In this document: positions 44,997-56,839 of the stretch, piece after piece
How positions within the stretch are numbered: position 1 is the first letter of the stretch
How the letters are laid out: the number at the start of each line of letters is the position of its first letter
Assembly (NCBI GenBank): GCA_007570785.1
Contig: ML660774.1
Coordinates: 3,012,201 to 3,076,200 of the forward strand
Direction: 5' to 3'
Origin: Antilocapra americana
Taxonomy: Eukaryota; Chordata; Mammalia; Artiodactyla; Antilocapridae
DNA: 64,000 nucleotides
Made by a program: the position numbers and the translations under genes
Notes under the pieces: generated by a model
Told to the model about the DNA's origin: nothing
What the model saw: only the letters and a program-made list of their open reading frames with translations
The model's database searches: none

Positions 44997-45705
44997 TTAA
45001 TCTAGCCTAGCATTTTTCATGTGCACTCTGCATATAACAAGTAAGCATGGTGACAATAGACTGCCTTGACATACTCCTTTCCCAATTTTGAACCAGCCCA
45101 TTGTTCCATGTCTAGTCCTAACTGTTGCTTCTTGACCTGCATATAGGTTTCTCAGGAGGCAGGTAAGGTGATCTGGTATTCCCATCTCTTGAATAATTTT
45201 CCACAGTTTGCTGTAATCTCCACAGTCAAAGCCTTTAGCATTATCAACTAAGAGAAAGTAATTTTTTTTTCCTGGAATTCTCTTGCTTTTTCTGTGATCC
45301 AATGGATGTTGGCAATTTGATCTCTGATTCCTCTGGCTTTTCTAAATCCAACTTATACATCTGGAAGTTATTGCTTCACATACTGTTGAGGCCTAGCCTG
45401 AAGGATTTTGAGCATTATCTTGCTAGCATGTGAAATGAGCACAATTTTGCAGTAGTTTAAACATTCTGTGGCATTGCCCTTCTTTGGAATTGGGATGAAA
45501 ACTGACTTTTCCATCCCTATGGCCATTGTTTAGTTTTCCAAATTTGCTGGCATACTGAGTACAGCACTTTAACAGTATCATCTTTCAGGCTTTGAAACAG
45601 TTCAGCTAGAATTCTATCACCTCCACTATCTTTGTTCACAGTAATTATTCCTAAGGCCCATTTGACTTCACGCTCCAGGAAGTCTGGTTCTAGGTGAGTG
45701 ACCAC
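44997..45705 (-). pseudogene. BovB ORF2 RT N-terminal region, broken
   Basis: The minus-strand frame 45705-45517 has THLEPDFLEREVKWALG and VCQQIWKTKQWP before a stop. After a gap, 45302-44997 carries AKGFDCGDYSKLWKI, MGIPDHLTCLLRNLYAGQEA and GVCQGSLLSPCL. The usual FIDYAKAFD block is altered (LVDNAKGFD), losing one consensus Asp-adjacent residue set. Frameshifts separate the parts. Confidence 0.88.
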
Positions 45706-46069
45706 AACCTCGTGGTTATCCAGGTCATTAATACCTTTGTACAGTCCTCCTGTGTATTCTTTTCATCTTTTCTTAATCTCTTCTGCTTCCTTACCGTTTC
45801 TGCCCTTTACTGTGACCATCTTTGCATGAAATTTTCCCTTGGGATCTCCAGCTTTCTTAAAGAGATCTCTAGTCTTTCCCATTCTCTTGTTTTCCTTTTT
45901 TTTTTTTTTTTTTTTTTGCATCATTCACTTAAGAAGGCTTTCTTGTTTCTCCTTGCTCTTCTCTGGAACTCTGCATTCAGAGGTATATCTGAATATAGGT
46001 ATATCTTTCCCTTTCTCCTTTGTCTTTTCCTTCTTTTTCCTCAGCTGTCTGTAAGGCTTCCTCAGACTA

Positions 46070-46960
46070 TCACTTTGCCTCCTTCCATTTCTTTTTCTTT
46101 GGGACGGCTTTGGTCACCACCTCCTGTACAATCTTATGAACTTGGGTCCATAGTTCTTCAGGTACTATGTCTACTAGATCTAATCCATTGAATCTATTTG
46201 TCACCTCCACTGTAAAATCATAAGGGATTTGATTTAGGTCATACAAGAATGACCAAATGGTTTTCTGTATTTTCTTCAATATGGGCCTGATTTTTGCAAT
46301 AAGGAACTGATGATCTGAGCCATAGTGAGTTCCCGGTCTTGTTTTGCTGACTGAATAGAGCTTCTTCATCTTCAGCTGCAGAGAATATACAGCTGATTTT
46401 GGTATTGGCCATCTGGTGACGTCCATGTGTAGAGTCGTCTCTTGTGTTGCTGGAAGAGGGTGTTTGCTATGACCAGTGCATTCTCTTGACAAAACTCTGT
46501 TAGCCTTTGCCCTGCTTTGTTTTTCTGCTTTGTTTTGTACTCCAAGGCCAAAATTGCCTTTACTCCAGGTGTCTCTTGACTTCCTACTTCTACATTCCAA
46601 TCCCCTATGATGAAAAGGACATCTTTTTTGGTGCTAGTTCTGGAAGGTTTTGAAGGTCTTTATAGAAATGATCAACTTCATCTTCTTCAGCATTAGTGGT
46701 TGGAACATAGACTCAGATTACTGTAATGTTGAATGGTTTGCCTTGAAAACAAACAGAGATCATTCTGTCATTTTTGAGATTGCACCCAAGTACTGTATTT
46801 TGAACTCTTTCATTGACTATGAGGGCTATTCTGTTTCTTCTATGGAATTCTTGCCCACAGTAATAGATATATAATGGTCATCTGAATTAAATTCATCCAT
46901 TCTCATCCATTTTAGTTCACTGATTCCTAAAATGTCAGTGTTCACTCTTGCCATCTCCTG
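46070..46960 (-). pseudogene. BovB ORF2 endonuclease region, broken
   Basis: The minus-strand codons keep the ISELKW motif (near 46915), and the 176-codon frame 46600-46070 holds GNFGLGVQN and the catalytic GSDHQFLIAK followed by YDLNQIPYDFTVEV. Unlike the copy at 416-4436, the endonuclease Glu and His are preserved, but frameshifts break the domain between these parts. Confidence 0.87.
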
Positions 46961-47056
46961 CTTGACCATGTCAATTTACTTGATTTATGGACCTAATATT
47001 CCAGGTTCCTATGCAATAACCTTCTTTACAGTATCAGACTTTGCTTTCACTGCCAG

Positions 47057-47176
47057 AACCCTATAAATGAATAAAGTCAAGTGAGAAATAAGCCATTATT
47101 TTTTGTTCTTACAGCTAGACCCTCTTGACATATACAGCTAATGGGTGCTGCTATAACAAAACATTATAAATGTGGC
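47057..47176. other. unassigned spacer
   Basis: Short AT-rich segment between BovB and the next SINE; nothing recognised. Confidence 0.5.
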
Positions 47177-47322
47177 ATTGTCTTAATTGTTGTTTTAGTT
47201 GCTATCAAGTCCAATCATTTGTGACCCCATGGATTGTTGCCAGCAAGTCTCCTCTGTCAATGGGATTTCCCAGGCAGGAATACCGGACCAGGTTGCTATT
47301 TCCTTCTCCAATTGTCATAATG
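47177..47322 (-). mobile_element. Bov-tA SINE, 5'-truncated, with target duplication
   Basis: ttgttttagttgctatcaag, ccccatggattgttgcc, gggatttcccaggcagga and ttgctatttccttctcca show the SINE tail and body. attgtcttaattg (47177) and attgtcataatg (47311) flank it as an imperfect duplication. The tRNA head is missing. Confidence 0.88.
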
Positions 47323-48114
47323 ATTGATTGGAAAGTAGGAAAGGAATAGATATTGCAGGATGAGATGCTGGTTATTCCTATTGTACAAGAGCAAATAATT
47401 TGGTAAATGTTTGCCTCTCTTAACTTGGGAAAAAGGCTATTTGCCTAAAGAATCAATAGCTCTCAGGAAAGAGATTGTAAAAGTAGTGTTGACTCTGTTC
47501 ATTAAAAAGAAGACTGCATTTGGAGAATGGGGTATAAAAAAAAGAGGCAGTCTAAGAAAGAAGGAGAAATAGAAGGAATAAAAGAGAATAAAATGCAGAA
47601 AGCTGGCTACTTGCAGGGTTAGTAAGGGAAAGTGTTCCTCAATCTCAAATAATAAATGATAAAGTGAAAAGTTACTGTAGAGTCAAGGCCAATTGGAACT
47701 CAGCCTGGTGGCAAATATTGAATCAATGCTCTGATCATCAGACCCATTGTTAAAATATCTAAATAAACTAAGATGCCTTAAAGCTGAGACATTTATGGCT
47801 GTGTCACCCAGTAAATCCTACAGATTTGAGAAGCGACTTGGAGAAAGACTCAATATAAGACTCTTAAATCTCAGTCTCATAAAGTCAACATAACTACAAT
47901 TAGCTTGTGATGGAGGGAATGGGGTCATGGATGTAATATGTGTAGCAAATCTAAGAGCTGTGTAGAAAGAGCTTTGGATGTAACTTTTAGTTCTTGGAGA
48001 TCTACAGAATAAAATAGCTAAGAAGCCATGCGACTTTTAATAGAATTTTCCTATTAAATGAATGCATGAAGAAATAAACCCATAAGCTTTAATGAAAAAT
48101 ATTTATGACTTTGA
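47323..48114. other. unassigned DNA
   Basis: Purine-rich patch at 47540-47610 (gagg/aagaa repeats); no repeat family or gene recognised. Confidence 0.5.
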
Positions 48115-48315
48115 GGACTTCCCTGGTGGCTCAACGGCAAAGAATCTGCCTGCAGGAGATGCAGTTGGATCCCTTGGCCAGGAAGATCCCCTGAAGAATG
48201 AAATGGCAACTCACTTCAGTATTTTTGTCTAGGAAATCCCACAGATAGTGGAGCCTGGTGGGCTATAGCCCATGGGGTTGCAAAAGAGTCAGACACAACA
48301 TAGCAACTAACCAAC
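48115..48315 (+). mobile_element. Bov-tA SINE
   Basis: ggacttccctggtggctcaa head, gaagatcccctgaagaatg, ccacagatagtggagcctgg body and gagtcagacacaacatagca tail. The B-box area is shortened (gcagttggatcccttgg). Confidence 0.92.
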
Positions 48316-48849
48316 AATGACAATGAAGTTTTTGGACTTTACACTTTAATGATAACAAAGTAGTTAATTTCTTTGGAAATGAAAAAATAAGTAAAAAACC
48401 CATTATTTATTTTCAAAAAATACAGGGAGAGAAGTGGAAAGAGAAGAGGGAAATCATTTGCTTTAATGGTAAAACAAAGAATACTTCTTTTTTGTAATTT
48501 TAAATATGAGCCACTGTCAATAATAAACAAAAAGTAAAATGTGAATGCATTAAATCATGCTGAAAACCAGCTATATTGAAGGATATTTCCCTCTCCAGCA
48601 GTCTTCTGAATCACAAAATTTGGCAAATAATATTTGGCTATCTTGGCTATTTCCTTGAGTGAAGTTTATTGGATTTTCCTTAAAAATAAGCATACTTCTT
48701 TTAAAGTGTCTATAAACTCAATTTAAATGTTCTAAGCACTTTACTTTTAATTCTACTTACATGTAATTCAAAGTGGGAAAGAAAAGATAGGATTTTTTTT
48801 AATAGTAACTTCATTTTGTATCACTCAGTTTTAGTACATAACTGGTACA
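48316..48849. other. unassigned AT-rich DNA
   Basis: Nothing recognised. Confidence 0.5.
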
Positions 48850-49081
48850 TACATAATTGTTTCCTCGGCAGCTCAGCAGTAAGCAATCCACCTGCAATGC
48901 AGAAGACACAGGAGACTCGGATTTGATTCCTGGGTTGGGAAGATACCCTGAAGAAGAGAATGGCAACCCACTCCAGTATCCTTGCCTGGAGAATCCCATG
49001 AAAGAGGAGCTTGGCAGGTGACAGTCCATGGGGTCGCAGTGTCTGACCTGACCCAAGTACAGCGTGCATGCAGTACATAAT
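48850..49081 (+). mobile_element. Bov-tA SINE with 8-bp target duplication
   Basis: The SINE occupies 48858-49073: tttcctcggcagctcagcag head, gatttgattcctgggttg, ctccagtatccttgcctgg body and tail gtgtctgacctgaccc. tacataat flanks it at 48850-48857 and 49074-49081. Three overlapping minus-strand frames here are SINE antisense, not genes. Confidence 0.9.
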
Positions 49082-49519
49082 CCAATGAACACAAGACAGT
49101 TAATACTTTGTGTTGATTATACTTAAAATGTACATTCATCAAATAAAAATAAGCTAAATTAGGAAAGGAATCAAGTATGTATCAAGATCACTATTTTTGT
49201 CAGTTGTTTCATATAAAATTCAATGTGAAAAAAAAAGCATAATAGTTATAGAATTACACTAAATCCAAATAGAATTAACAAAATAAAGCACTTGCTTTCC
49301 GGGAAAATAATGTACTAATTAAATTTAGCATTTAGTTTTGAGGTTTTCAAGTTTTTATTTTTAACTTTCTAAAATTAGGATATATGATCTAAACACTGGT
49401 TTTAATATTTGTGTTAAAAATAACTGAATAGCAATTAAATTTTAAAATCCATGAGAAGGTATATTCTCACCAATTATTTTACCGTGTCACCACTTTTTTT
49501 GAAAATAAAAATGACCTTA
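49082..49519. other. unassigned AT-rich DNA
   Basis: Nothing recognised. Confidence 0.5.
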
Positions 49520-49615
49520 GAGGTCATATGATGAGACCAAGAAACTGAGGTTAAATTATTTGCCAAAAGCTACTTTGTAAATTAAAATTCAAGGAACTGA
49601 CATTTAGCCACACTA
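49520..49615 (-). mobile_element. MIR-like fragment
   Basis: gatgagaccaagaaactgag, gttaaattatttgccaaaag and ctactttgtaaattaaaatt recall the reverse complement of the MIR core (gatgaggaaactgagg ... taacttgcccaag). Short and diverged. Confidence 0.5.
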
Positions 49616-50195
49616 TCAGATGTTCAATGTACAAATTCATTAACATAAAATTTCAAAGAAGGAAGCAGTATAATTTTCCCTATTTTATCAGGAATTATGG
49701 AGTTTTCCAGAGCAGTGAAGGGCTTATAGATTACAGGTCTTTATTAATATTTGTTGAAGTGAGTTGAACTGAAATAATTTAAAATAGATTTTAGTATTTA
49801 TTGTAATTTCTTTTGGAATCATTGTGAAGGTAATGCTCTTAATTTCAATAGGTAAGAATAAAATCTACATTTATGTATGGCAATGTGGTAATCAATTCTA
49901 TAGCAATGATAAATAAAATCAAACATCAGCTATTTCAGGAAAAGAATATAAATTATTAAGAAAAGAAAAAATAGTTAACATTAAAAAAGAAAATTGATTT
50001 CTCACACTAATCTATTTGGTAAACTTTGTTACTATGTTCCTTTGTAATAGTTTATTTACATAAATATGTATATGTCCACATGCTATTTCATCCTTTAAAC
50101 TGCTATTTTAACATTTAAAAATAAAAAATTAACTTTCAATCTAGGATGCTAAAGTTTCTATGGGCATTTTTCTATGGAATATAGTTACAGTTTTC
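49616..50195. other. unassigned AT-rich DNA
   Basis: Nothing recognised. Confidence 0.5.
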
Positions 50196-50270
50196 TCCCT
50201 TCTCTGGTACTGCTTAGCTCTGTCAGCTTAGGCAAATTATTTAACCTTGGACTATCTTTAGATCCTGGAT
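50196..50270 (+). mobile_element. MIR-like fragment
   Basis: gctctgtcagcttaggcaaa followed by ttatttaaccttggac matches the plus-strand MIR core (gtgtgaccttgggcaagtta). Only about 75 bp is recognisable. Confidence 0.5.
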
Positions 50271-52974
50271 GATTTCTCAGCATGATCTGGGCACCCATTT
50301 GCATTGCTGCTGCTTTGCTGGTGAACTCTCACCACTCCCACACCTTGTGTCCCAGTTGATACTCAAGCTCTAAGTGGTTCATCTCTGCCAAGACTAGAAT
50401 CCCAAGAATAGTGGCTTAACTTCTCAAAGTTTCTTTTCTTCCTAGAATCCACTTGGGGAAATTAATCCAAATGAATCATCTCCCTTAGTAATTAGAGTTG
50501 GACAATAATATGAACCAAAAACACTTTTCTGGCCAGTGCTGCACACTAGGACAAAGTATCCTGTAACTTGAACATCTTAGACCAAGATACTTATTAGTGG
50601 ATTGTCTTACCCTTCATTTATGAAGGGAGAAAGTTGCAACTATACTCCAAAGAGTCAGATGCAACTTAGTGAGTGAACTGTAACAGCAGTTCAATATCAA
50701 CTCTGGACAGTGAAGATATCCTGCCGCAATTTTAGTACTACAGGTCATTGATGATACTTTTTGTCTTCCACCTTTTACACTGACCAAGGGACAGCCTAAA
50801 TTTACTACTTAAAGAACAGTAAAAGACAAGATAGCAAAAGGAAATTGGAACAAAGTGGGCTCAATTTGGTCTGTGTCAACAGGTGGCTTAGGGAAAATTA
50901 TAATATTCTATAGAAAGGATAAAATACCATTCAATTTTTTCACCAATGTTACTGCCACTCTTCCATTAAAACAATGTATACTCTAAGCATTTTTTTCCTT
51001 TTAATCTACTGTACAAAGCCACAAGGAAACTATGAAAGAAAATACCTTTCACATAGTAAAAAGCAGGCGCTTAGAAACTCGGTGAAAGATCTCATATCGT
51101 TTCCTAGTGGACAGAGTGCTTAACTCCATTAGGGCCATAGGCTGATTAAATCACACACATTACATTTCAACAGTGTTTCAGCCAATTAAGCCAGCTCAAT
51201 TCATCTCTACTTTCTGGGGTCATAAAGACATTAGAAACAGATTTACGATTTGGCCTGTTAGTGAAATGACTGGTAGAGTTGTTTTAAAATCAGGGTAGCT
51301 AAATTAATAGTAAAAAAAGTTTTAAGTGATCTGAAATAAGTAATTTTTTAAATATTTAAAGCCACCATGATACAGCCCTAATTACATTCAAAAAATGCTT
51401 TTTCCTTTCTTTCTCTGAGCAGACTTAGAAAGCAGTGAACTGAGAAACCAACCAACTGGAACAGAGGAAGAAATAAGCTGAATTCATTTTCATCAGGTGA
51501 CCCTGTTATGGAACTATCTTCTTGTAGAGTTCAGTTCCCTTGCCTGATAATTCCACGAGGCAGCACACAGGAGAGGGTAGATTTGATCCCTGAAGTAACA
51601 TGAATCTAGTAAATGCAGTTTAGCCAATTAGGTTGTGCAATTTCTAGAACTATACAGACACTGCGTCTGATACGCATGCTGGATTTACAAGCTAACCACA
51701 AAGCACCATCTATTATCAGATCTTTAACCAAAATGCAAACAAAGAAATGACCATTATGGATTAAAGAAATTTATGTAAAATTGACTGCAGCAAATGCTAT
51801 ATGAGTAAATTTCTATTCCATTATGCTGAAAAGAATCATGAGTTTTTATTGTTCATGATACAGTTTATAAAGGATTTAAAGATAGTTTATACCAAAGGAA
51901 CTAATATTGACTAATTTTTAATCAGAAAAATGATCATGCAAAATTTATTTTTTTATGATGGACTTACTATCAGAAATCTGAATATGGTTAAGTATGGGTC
52001 AATCTTTAGAGCACATTTCCTTTATCATGAATAAACAATTTGATTCAAGACCCAACTTGAAATCAATTTCTCTGGTAATTGGTTAGAGTATGACTCTCCT
52101 TAAAAGAGACTCTCATATTAATAGTGGCTTAGAATAGAATTTATTCTTGTTTCTTTGTTTTGTTTTTTTTCAATCTAAAGCTCCACAGATGCAGATACAG
52201 GACTGCTATGATGTCTATTAGAAAACGTTGTCCAGAGACCAGTCATTGTCTAACTTACTGCTCTATGTCTCTTGTGTTGTTTACCTCCAAGCCATCGTGC
52301 AATAGTGTAAACCTGCCAGTTCTATATTTCAGCCAGCAGAGAAGTAAAAATAAAAAAGGAGAAGAAGCATTTAAGAGCACAATTCAGATGATGTACATTT
52401 CATTTGCATGTATATATCATTTGCATAATTTAGCCATTTGGAAATACATAGCTGCTAAGGTGGATGGATAATGTAACATTGTTCCGGCCAGAGGTGTACT
52501 CAGCCTAAATTCCTATTGTCATGGGGAAAAAAAAGGACAATGTACTAGGAGACCACTACAGACTCCATTACAAATAGGGAATATGTAATCACCTTAAATA
52601 GATAAGAAACAAGAAAAGGTGTTCCAGGAAGTCAAAGCAGGAAGATTGCACATAATCTAGTGTTGGGGGGAGGTTTATTCCTTTCTAGTCTAGTAATGAG
52701 GTGTTGAAAAGTGCATCTTCTGATAAAGCTGCAATCTGCAGTGCTCCATAGACTAACCACCAACAAATGCAAACTGACACTTCTGAAATGGATTAGTGTG
52801 CATATCAACAATCTCCTAATGGCTTTCATCCTTTCTATCACATTTGACCTTGCCTTTTGGAGGCATTTGATAAATGATTAATTATTCATTCTAGAACTTG
52901 ATCCTTGAACAACTAAACTACTTCCCGGAAGCAAATATGGATGTGTATTAGAGCATCAGAATCAATCAATTATT
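50271..52974. other. 2.7 kb with little recognisable content
   Basis: A BovB/SINE tail scrap (ccaaagagtcagatgcaact, 50648-50685) is the only young-repeat trace. A 103-codon plus-strand frame at 52160-52471 and a 69-codon minus-strand frame at 52841-52632 resemble no family. The area 52120-52470 may be an old repeat that I cannot name. Confidence 0.45.
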
Positions 52975-53115
52975 CATTGATTGTATGCCTTGTGTTTGCC
53001 TAGTGTGTGCCAATCTCCCAGTTAGGTAGTCTGTGAGATATAAAAATAATGGAATATGTGGTCTCTGACTTCAAAGGACTTACAATTAGAATGAAACAAA
53101 TATTAAACAGGATGT
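52975..53115 (-). mobile_element. L2-like 3' end fragment
   Basis: tcattgattgtatgccttgt, gcctagtgtgtgccaatc and acttcaaaggacttacaatt resemble the complement of an L2 3' end (tgagcacctactatgtgcc type). Diverged. Confidence 0.5.
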
Positions 53116-53350
53116 GCAGGGTGGGGTTGTTATGATTGACTATTTTAGTGTCTATCTTCGGGGTCTTCCACTCAGTGCTACAAGTCTGGGCCAAATTACA
53201 ACCTATTTCCAGGGAAACTGGGGAGAAAAGAGGGTTCAAACCAAGCAAACAAAATATGTAAATGAACAACAAACATTTGGGGGTAATGAGTGAAAAAGAG
53301 AAATACCACATATCCAAATTTTAGATTAAAATTTTAATATACTATTGTTT
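53116..53350. other. unassigned DNA
   Basis: Part of a 105-codon minus-strand frame (53317-53000) with no recognised domain; nothing else. Confidence 0.45.
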
Positions 53351-53527
53351 TTCAAAGCCACTCTTTGCAAGCCCATGGGTATATAGTCCATGGGAATTCT
53401 CCAGGCCAGAACACTTTAGAAGGCAGCTGTTCTCTTCTCCAATGGATCTTCCCAACGCAAGGATTGAATCCAGGTCTCCTGCATTACAGGCGGATTCTTT
53501 ACCAGTTGCGCTACAAGGGAAGCACCA
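53351..53527 (-). mobile_element. Bov-tA SINE
   Basis: gccactctttgcaagcccat, tggaattctccagg body, ggattgaatccaggtctcct (B-box complement) and accagttgcgctacaaggga head. First of three same-orientation SINEs within 870 bp. Confidence 0.9.
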
Positions 53528-53552
53528 ATAGGATAATACTATTATTACCACA

Positions 53553-53572
53553 CAAAGAAAGAAAGAAAGAAG
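53553..53572. repeat. GAAA short tandem repeat
   Basis: Four to five AGAA units (aaagaaagaaagaaag). Confidence 0.9.
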
Positions 53573-53608
53573 CAAATACAGAACTCAGATGTTAGGACCA
53601 CAATGGGT

Positions 53609-53842
53609 TACTGATGAGACTGTTGTTGTCCAGTCACTCAGTCATGTCTGACTGTTTGTAACTCCATGGACTGTAGCCTGCCAGGTTCCTCTGTCCATGG
53701 GATTCTCCAGGCAAGAATACTGGAGTGGGTGGCCACTTCCTTCTCCAAGGGATTTTCCCAACCCAGAGATTAAACCTGCATCTTCTGTACTGGTGGGAAG
53801 ATTCTTTAACACTGAACCATCAGAGAAGCCCTACTGATGAGA
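53609..53842 (-). mobile_element. Bov-tA SINE with perfect 11-bp target duplication
   Basis: The SINE occupies 53620-53831, with all landmarks well kept (cagtcactcagtcatgtctg, gattctccaggcaagaatac, ccacttccttctccaag). tactgatgaga at 53609-53619 and 53832-53842 is a perfect duplication, suggesting a fairly recent insertion. Confidence 0.96.
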
Positions 53843-54032
53843 AGGAAGAGGGAAAAAATGTATAATCACATAGTGAGTGTGGAAGAGGGGGAAAAAACAT
53901 GGAATAAGGGAAAGGAAGGCAGGATGCAAAGAGTTATGTCTCAGAGAAGAAAGCACTGTTGGAACACAGGACAGCTGGGCAGAGAGTCAGTTGCAAATCA
54001 GGGCAGTGAAGCAGAGAAAAACCCAAGTTTGG
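53843..54032. other. purine-rich spacer
   Basis: About 190 bp rich in A and G (gaggaagaggg, ggaagagggggaaaaaac). A 69-codon plus-strand frame covering it has the low-complexity Lys/Glu/Arg look such DNA gives and is not supported. Confidence 0.5.
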
Positions 54033-54223
54033 ACTATCTGAAGTGAAAAAGATGCTCAGTCGTGTCTGACTCTTTGCCACCTCATGGACTATAGAGTCCA
54101 TGGAATTCTCCAGGCCAGAATATTGGAGTGGTTAGCCTTTCCCTTCTCCAGGGGATCTTCCCAAACCAGGAATCAAACCAGGGCCTCTTGCATTGCAGGC
54201 AGATTCTTTACCAACTATCTGAA
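54033..54223 (-). mobile_element. Bov-tA SINE with perfect 10-bp target duplication
   Basis: The SINE occupies 54043-54213 (gatgctcagtcgtgtctgac, gaattctccaggccagaata, gcaggcagattctttacc). actatctgaa occurs at 54033-54042 and 54214-54223. Confidence 0.95.
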
Positions 54224-54727
54224 TTTAGAAAATTTTTACATAATAAAGGGTTCATTGTCAATGTCTGAGGTTGGTAGGACTTCCAGAGATTGGAGCCTAT
54301 CCTTATTTACATTTCCTTTCAAGTTACAGATGTTCTTTCACACAATTTTACATGGAACAATTATGCGCACATATCTCACAATGCCAGGAGTCTATTTTTG
54401 AAAAATAGTTTTCTCTGTTATCAGGGATCAACAGCTGATCCCACAATGCAATAAAGGAAGAAAAGGCAAGTCTGTGACAGGGTAGGTTTAGTGGGAACTT
54501 TATCACTTCCCCTTACAACTTCTCCTGAACTTCTCCTTTTATGGATTGTTTTACATGTGTATTTGGCAGAATTCCTGGGAAAGCTACCACACTAATGAGT
54601 TTAAGTAAAGGCTATTAGACCAATGCTGGGTATTTTGTGATGTTTCAGAACAATGTTGGAGGCAGATAAACCCATCATCACAGAGTAGGATTCATCACTT
54701 GAAAGAGAAGAGCATATGGTAGGGGGT
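54224..54727. other. unassigned DNA
   Basis: No repeat or gene recognised. Confidence 0.5.
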
Positions 54728-56839
54728 AAGGAGGAAGACTTAAATTGAAGAAAGTACAGAAAACTACTAGACCATTCAGGTATGACCTAAATCAAATCCC
54801 TAACAACAAGACAGTGGATGTGAGAAATAGACTTAAGGAATTAGATCAGATAGACAGAGTGCCTGACGAACTATGGATGGAGGTTCCTGACATTGTACAG
54901 GAGACAGGGATCAAGACCATCCCCAAAAAAAGAAATACAAAAAACCAAAATGGTTGTCTGAGGAGGCCTTACAAATAGCTGTGAAAAGAAGAGAAATGAA
55001 AAGCAAAAGGGGAAAGGATAGATAGATGCATTTGAATGCAGAGTTCCAAAGAATAGCAAGGAGAGATAAGGAAGCCTTCCTCAGCAATCAATGCAAAGAA
55101 ATAGAGGAAAACAGTAGAATGGGAGAGACTAGAGATCACTTCAAGAAATTAAAGATACCAAGGGAACATTTCACGCAAAGATGAGCTCAGTAAAGGACAG
55201 AAATGGTATGGACCTAACAGAAGCAGAAGATATTAAGAAGAGGTGGCAAGAATATACAGAACTGTACAAAAAAGATCTTCACAACCCAGATAGTCATGAT
55301 GGTGTGATCACTCACCTACAGCCAGACTTCCTGGAATGTGAAGTCAAGTGGGCCTTAAGAAGCATCACTGTGAACAATGCTAGTGGAAGTGATGGAATTC
55401 CAGTTGAGCTATTTCAAATCATAAAAGATGATGCTGTGAAAGTGCTGCACTCAATATGCCAGAAAATTTGGAAAACTCAGCAGTGGCTACAGAACTGGAA
55501 AAGTTCAGTTTTTCATTTCAATCCCAAAGAAAGGCAATGCCAAAGAATGCTCAAACTACCGCACAATTGCAGTCATCTCACATGCTAGTAAAGAAATGCT
55601 CAAAATTCTCCAAGCCGGGCTTCAGCACTATGTGAACCATGAACTTCCAGATGTTCAAGCTGGTTTTAGAGAAAGCAGAGGAACCAGAGATCAAATTGCC
55701 AACATTCGCCAGATCATTGAAAAAGAAAGAAAGTTCCAGAAAAACATCTATTTCTGCTTTATTGACTATGCTAGAGCCTTCAACTGTGTTGATCACAATA
55801 ATCTGTGGAAAATTCTGAAAGAGATGGGAATACTAGACCACCTGACCTGCCTCTTGGGAAACCTGTATTCAGGTCAGGAAGCAACAGTTAGAATTGGACA
55901 TGGAATAACAGGATGGTTCCAAATTGGGAAAGGAGCACATCAAGTCTATATATTGTCACCATGCTTATTTAACTTATATGCAGAGTACATCATGAGAAAC
56001 CTGGGCTGTATGAAGCACAAGCTGGAATCAAGATTTCTGGGAGAAATATCAGTAACCTCAGATATGCAGACCACACCATCCTTATGGCAGAAAGTGAAGA
56101 GGTACTAAAAAGCCTCTTGATGGAAGTGAAAGAGCAGAGTGAAAAAGTTGGCTTAAAGCTCAACATTCAGAAAACTAAGAACATGGCATCAAGTCCCATC
56201 ACTTCATGGGAAATAGATGGGGAAACAGTGGCTGACTTCATTTGGGGGGTCTCCAAAATCACTGCAGATGGTGATTACAGCCATGAAATTAAAAGATGCT
56301 TACTCTTTGGAAGAAAAGTTATGACCAACTTAGAAAACATATTAAACATCAGAGACATTACTTTGTTAACAAAGGACCATCTAGTCAAGGCTATGATTTT
56401 TCCAGTAGTCATATATGGATGTGAGAGTTGGACTATAAAGATAGCTGAGCACCAAAGAATTGATGCTTTTGAACTGTGGTGTTGGAGAAGAGTCTTGAGT
56501 ATCACTTGGACTGCAAGGAGATCCAACCAGTCCATCCTAAAGGAGGTCAGTCCTGGGTGTTCATTGGAAGGACTGATGTTGAAGCTGAAACTCCAATACT
56601 TTGGCCACCTGATGAGCAGAGCTGACTCATTGAAAAGACCCTGATGCTGGGAAAGATTGAGGGCAGGAGGAGAAGGGTGATAGAGGATGAGATGGTTGGA
56701 TGGCACCCCCGACCAACGGACATGAGTTTGAATAAGCTCCGGGAGCTGGTGATGGGCAGGGAGGCCAGGAGTGCTGCAGTCCATGGGGTCGCAGTGTCAG
56801 ACATGACTGAGTGACTGAACTGAACTGAAGGAGGAAGAC
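54728..56839 (+). mobile_element. BovB LINE, 2.1 kb, with perfect 12-bp target duplication
   Basis: The element occupies 54740-56827. It starts between endonuclease and RT (ttaaattgaagaaagtacag) and ends with gtgactgaactgaactg. aaggaggaagac at 54728-54739 and 56828-56839 is a perfect duplication. This is the largest BovB segment here without nested insertions. Confidence 0.97.
54745..56800 (+). pseudogene. BovB ORF2 (linker, RT, C-terminus), broken, YADH
   Basis: Segments in order are 54745-54978 (RPFRYDLNQIP), 55181-55588 (DRNGMDLTEAEDIKKRWQEY, CEVKWALRSI), 55596-56108 (QAGFRESRGTRDQIANIR, FIDYARAFNCVDHNNLWKI) and 56084-56644 (C-terminal part with [19 protein letters not shown]). Frameshifts occur near 54950, 55510, 56025 and 56635. 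At 56063-56074 the catalytic YADD reads Tyr-Ala-Asp-His, so the RT lost a metal-binding aspartate. GVRQGC is also altered (GAHQVY). The protein is inactive. Confidence 0.93.

Larger units (their letters stand above)
43966..47056 (-). mobile_element. BovB LINE with nested SINE and target duplication
   Basis: The element occupies about 43980-47042. On the minus strand it begins just upstream of the endonuclease and ends at the ttcagttcagttcagttgct tail. gcttcactgcacag (43966-43979) and gctttcactgccag (47043-47056) look like a target duplication with small changes. Inside are endonuclease codons, a T22 run (45896-45917), RT blocks, a 209-bp SINE at 44730-44938 and a complete ORF2 C-terminus. Confidence 0.93.

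Noticed and set aside
45694..46191. 166-codon plus-strand open frame rich in Phe/Leu/Ser
   Set aside because: Antisense to BovB and inflated by a T22 run; hydrophobicity is a composition effect.
56275..56784. 170-codon minus-strand open frame
   Set aside because: Lies entirely antisense to the BovB ORF2 C-terminal region; similar frames appear over other BovB copies, so not a host gene.
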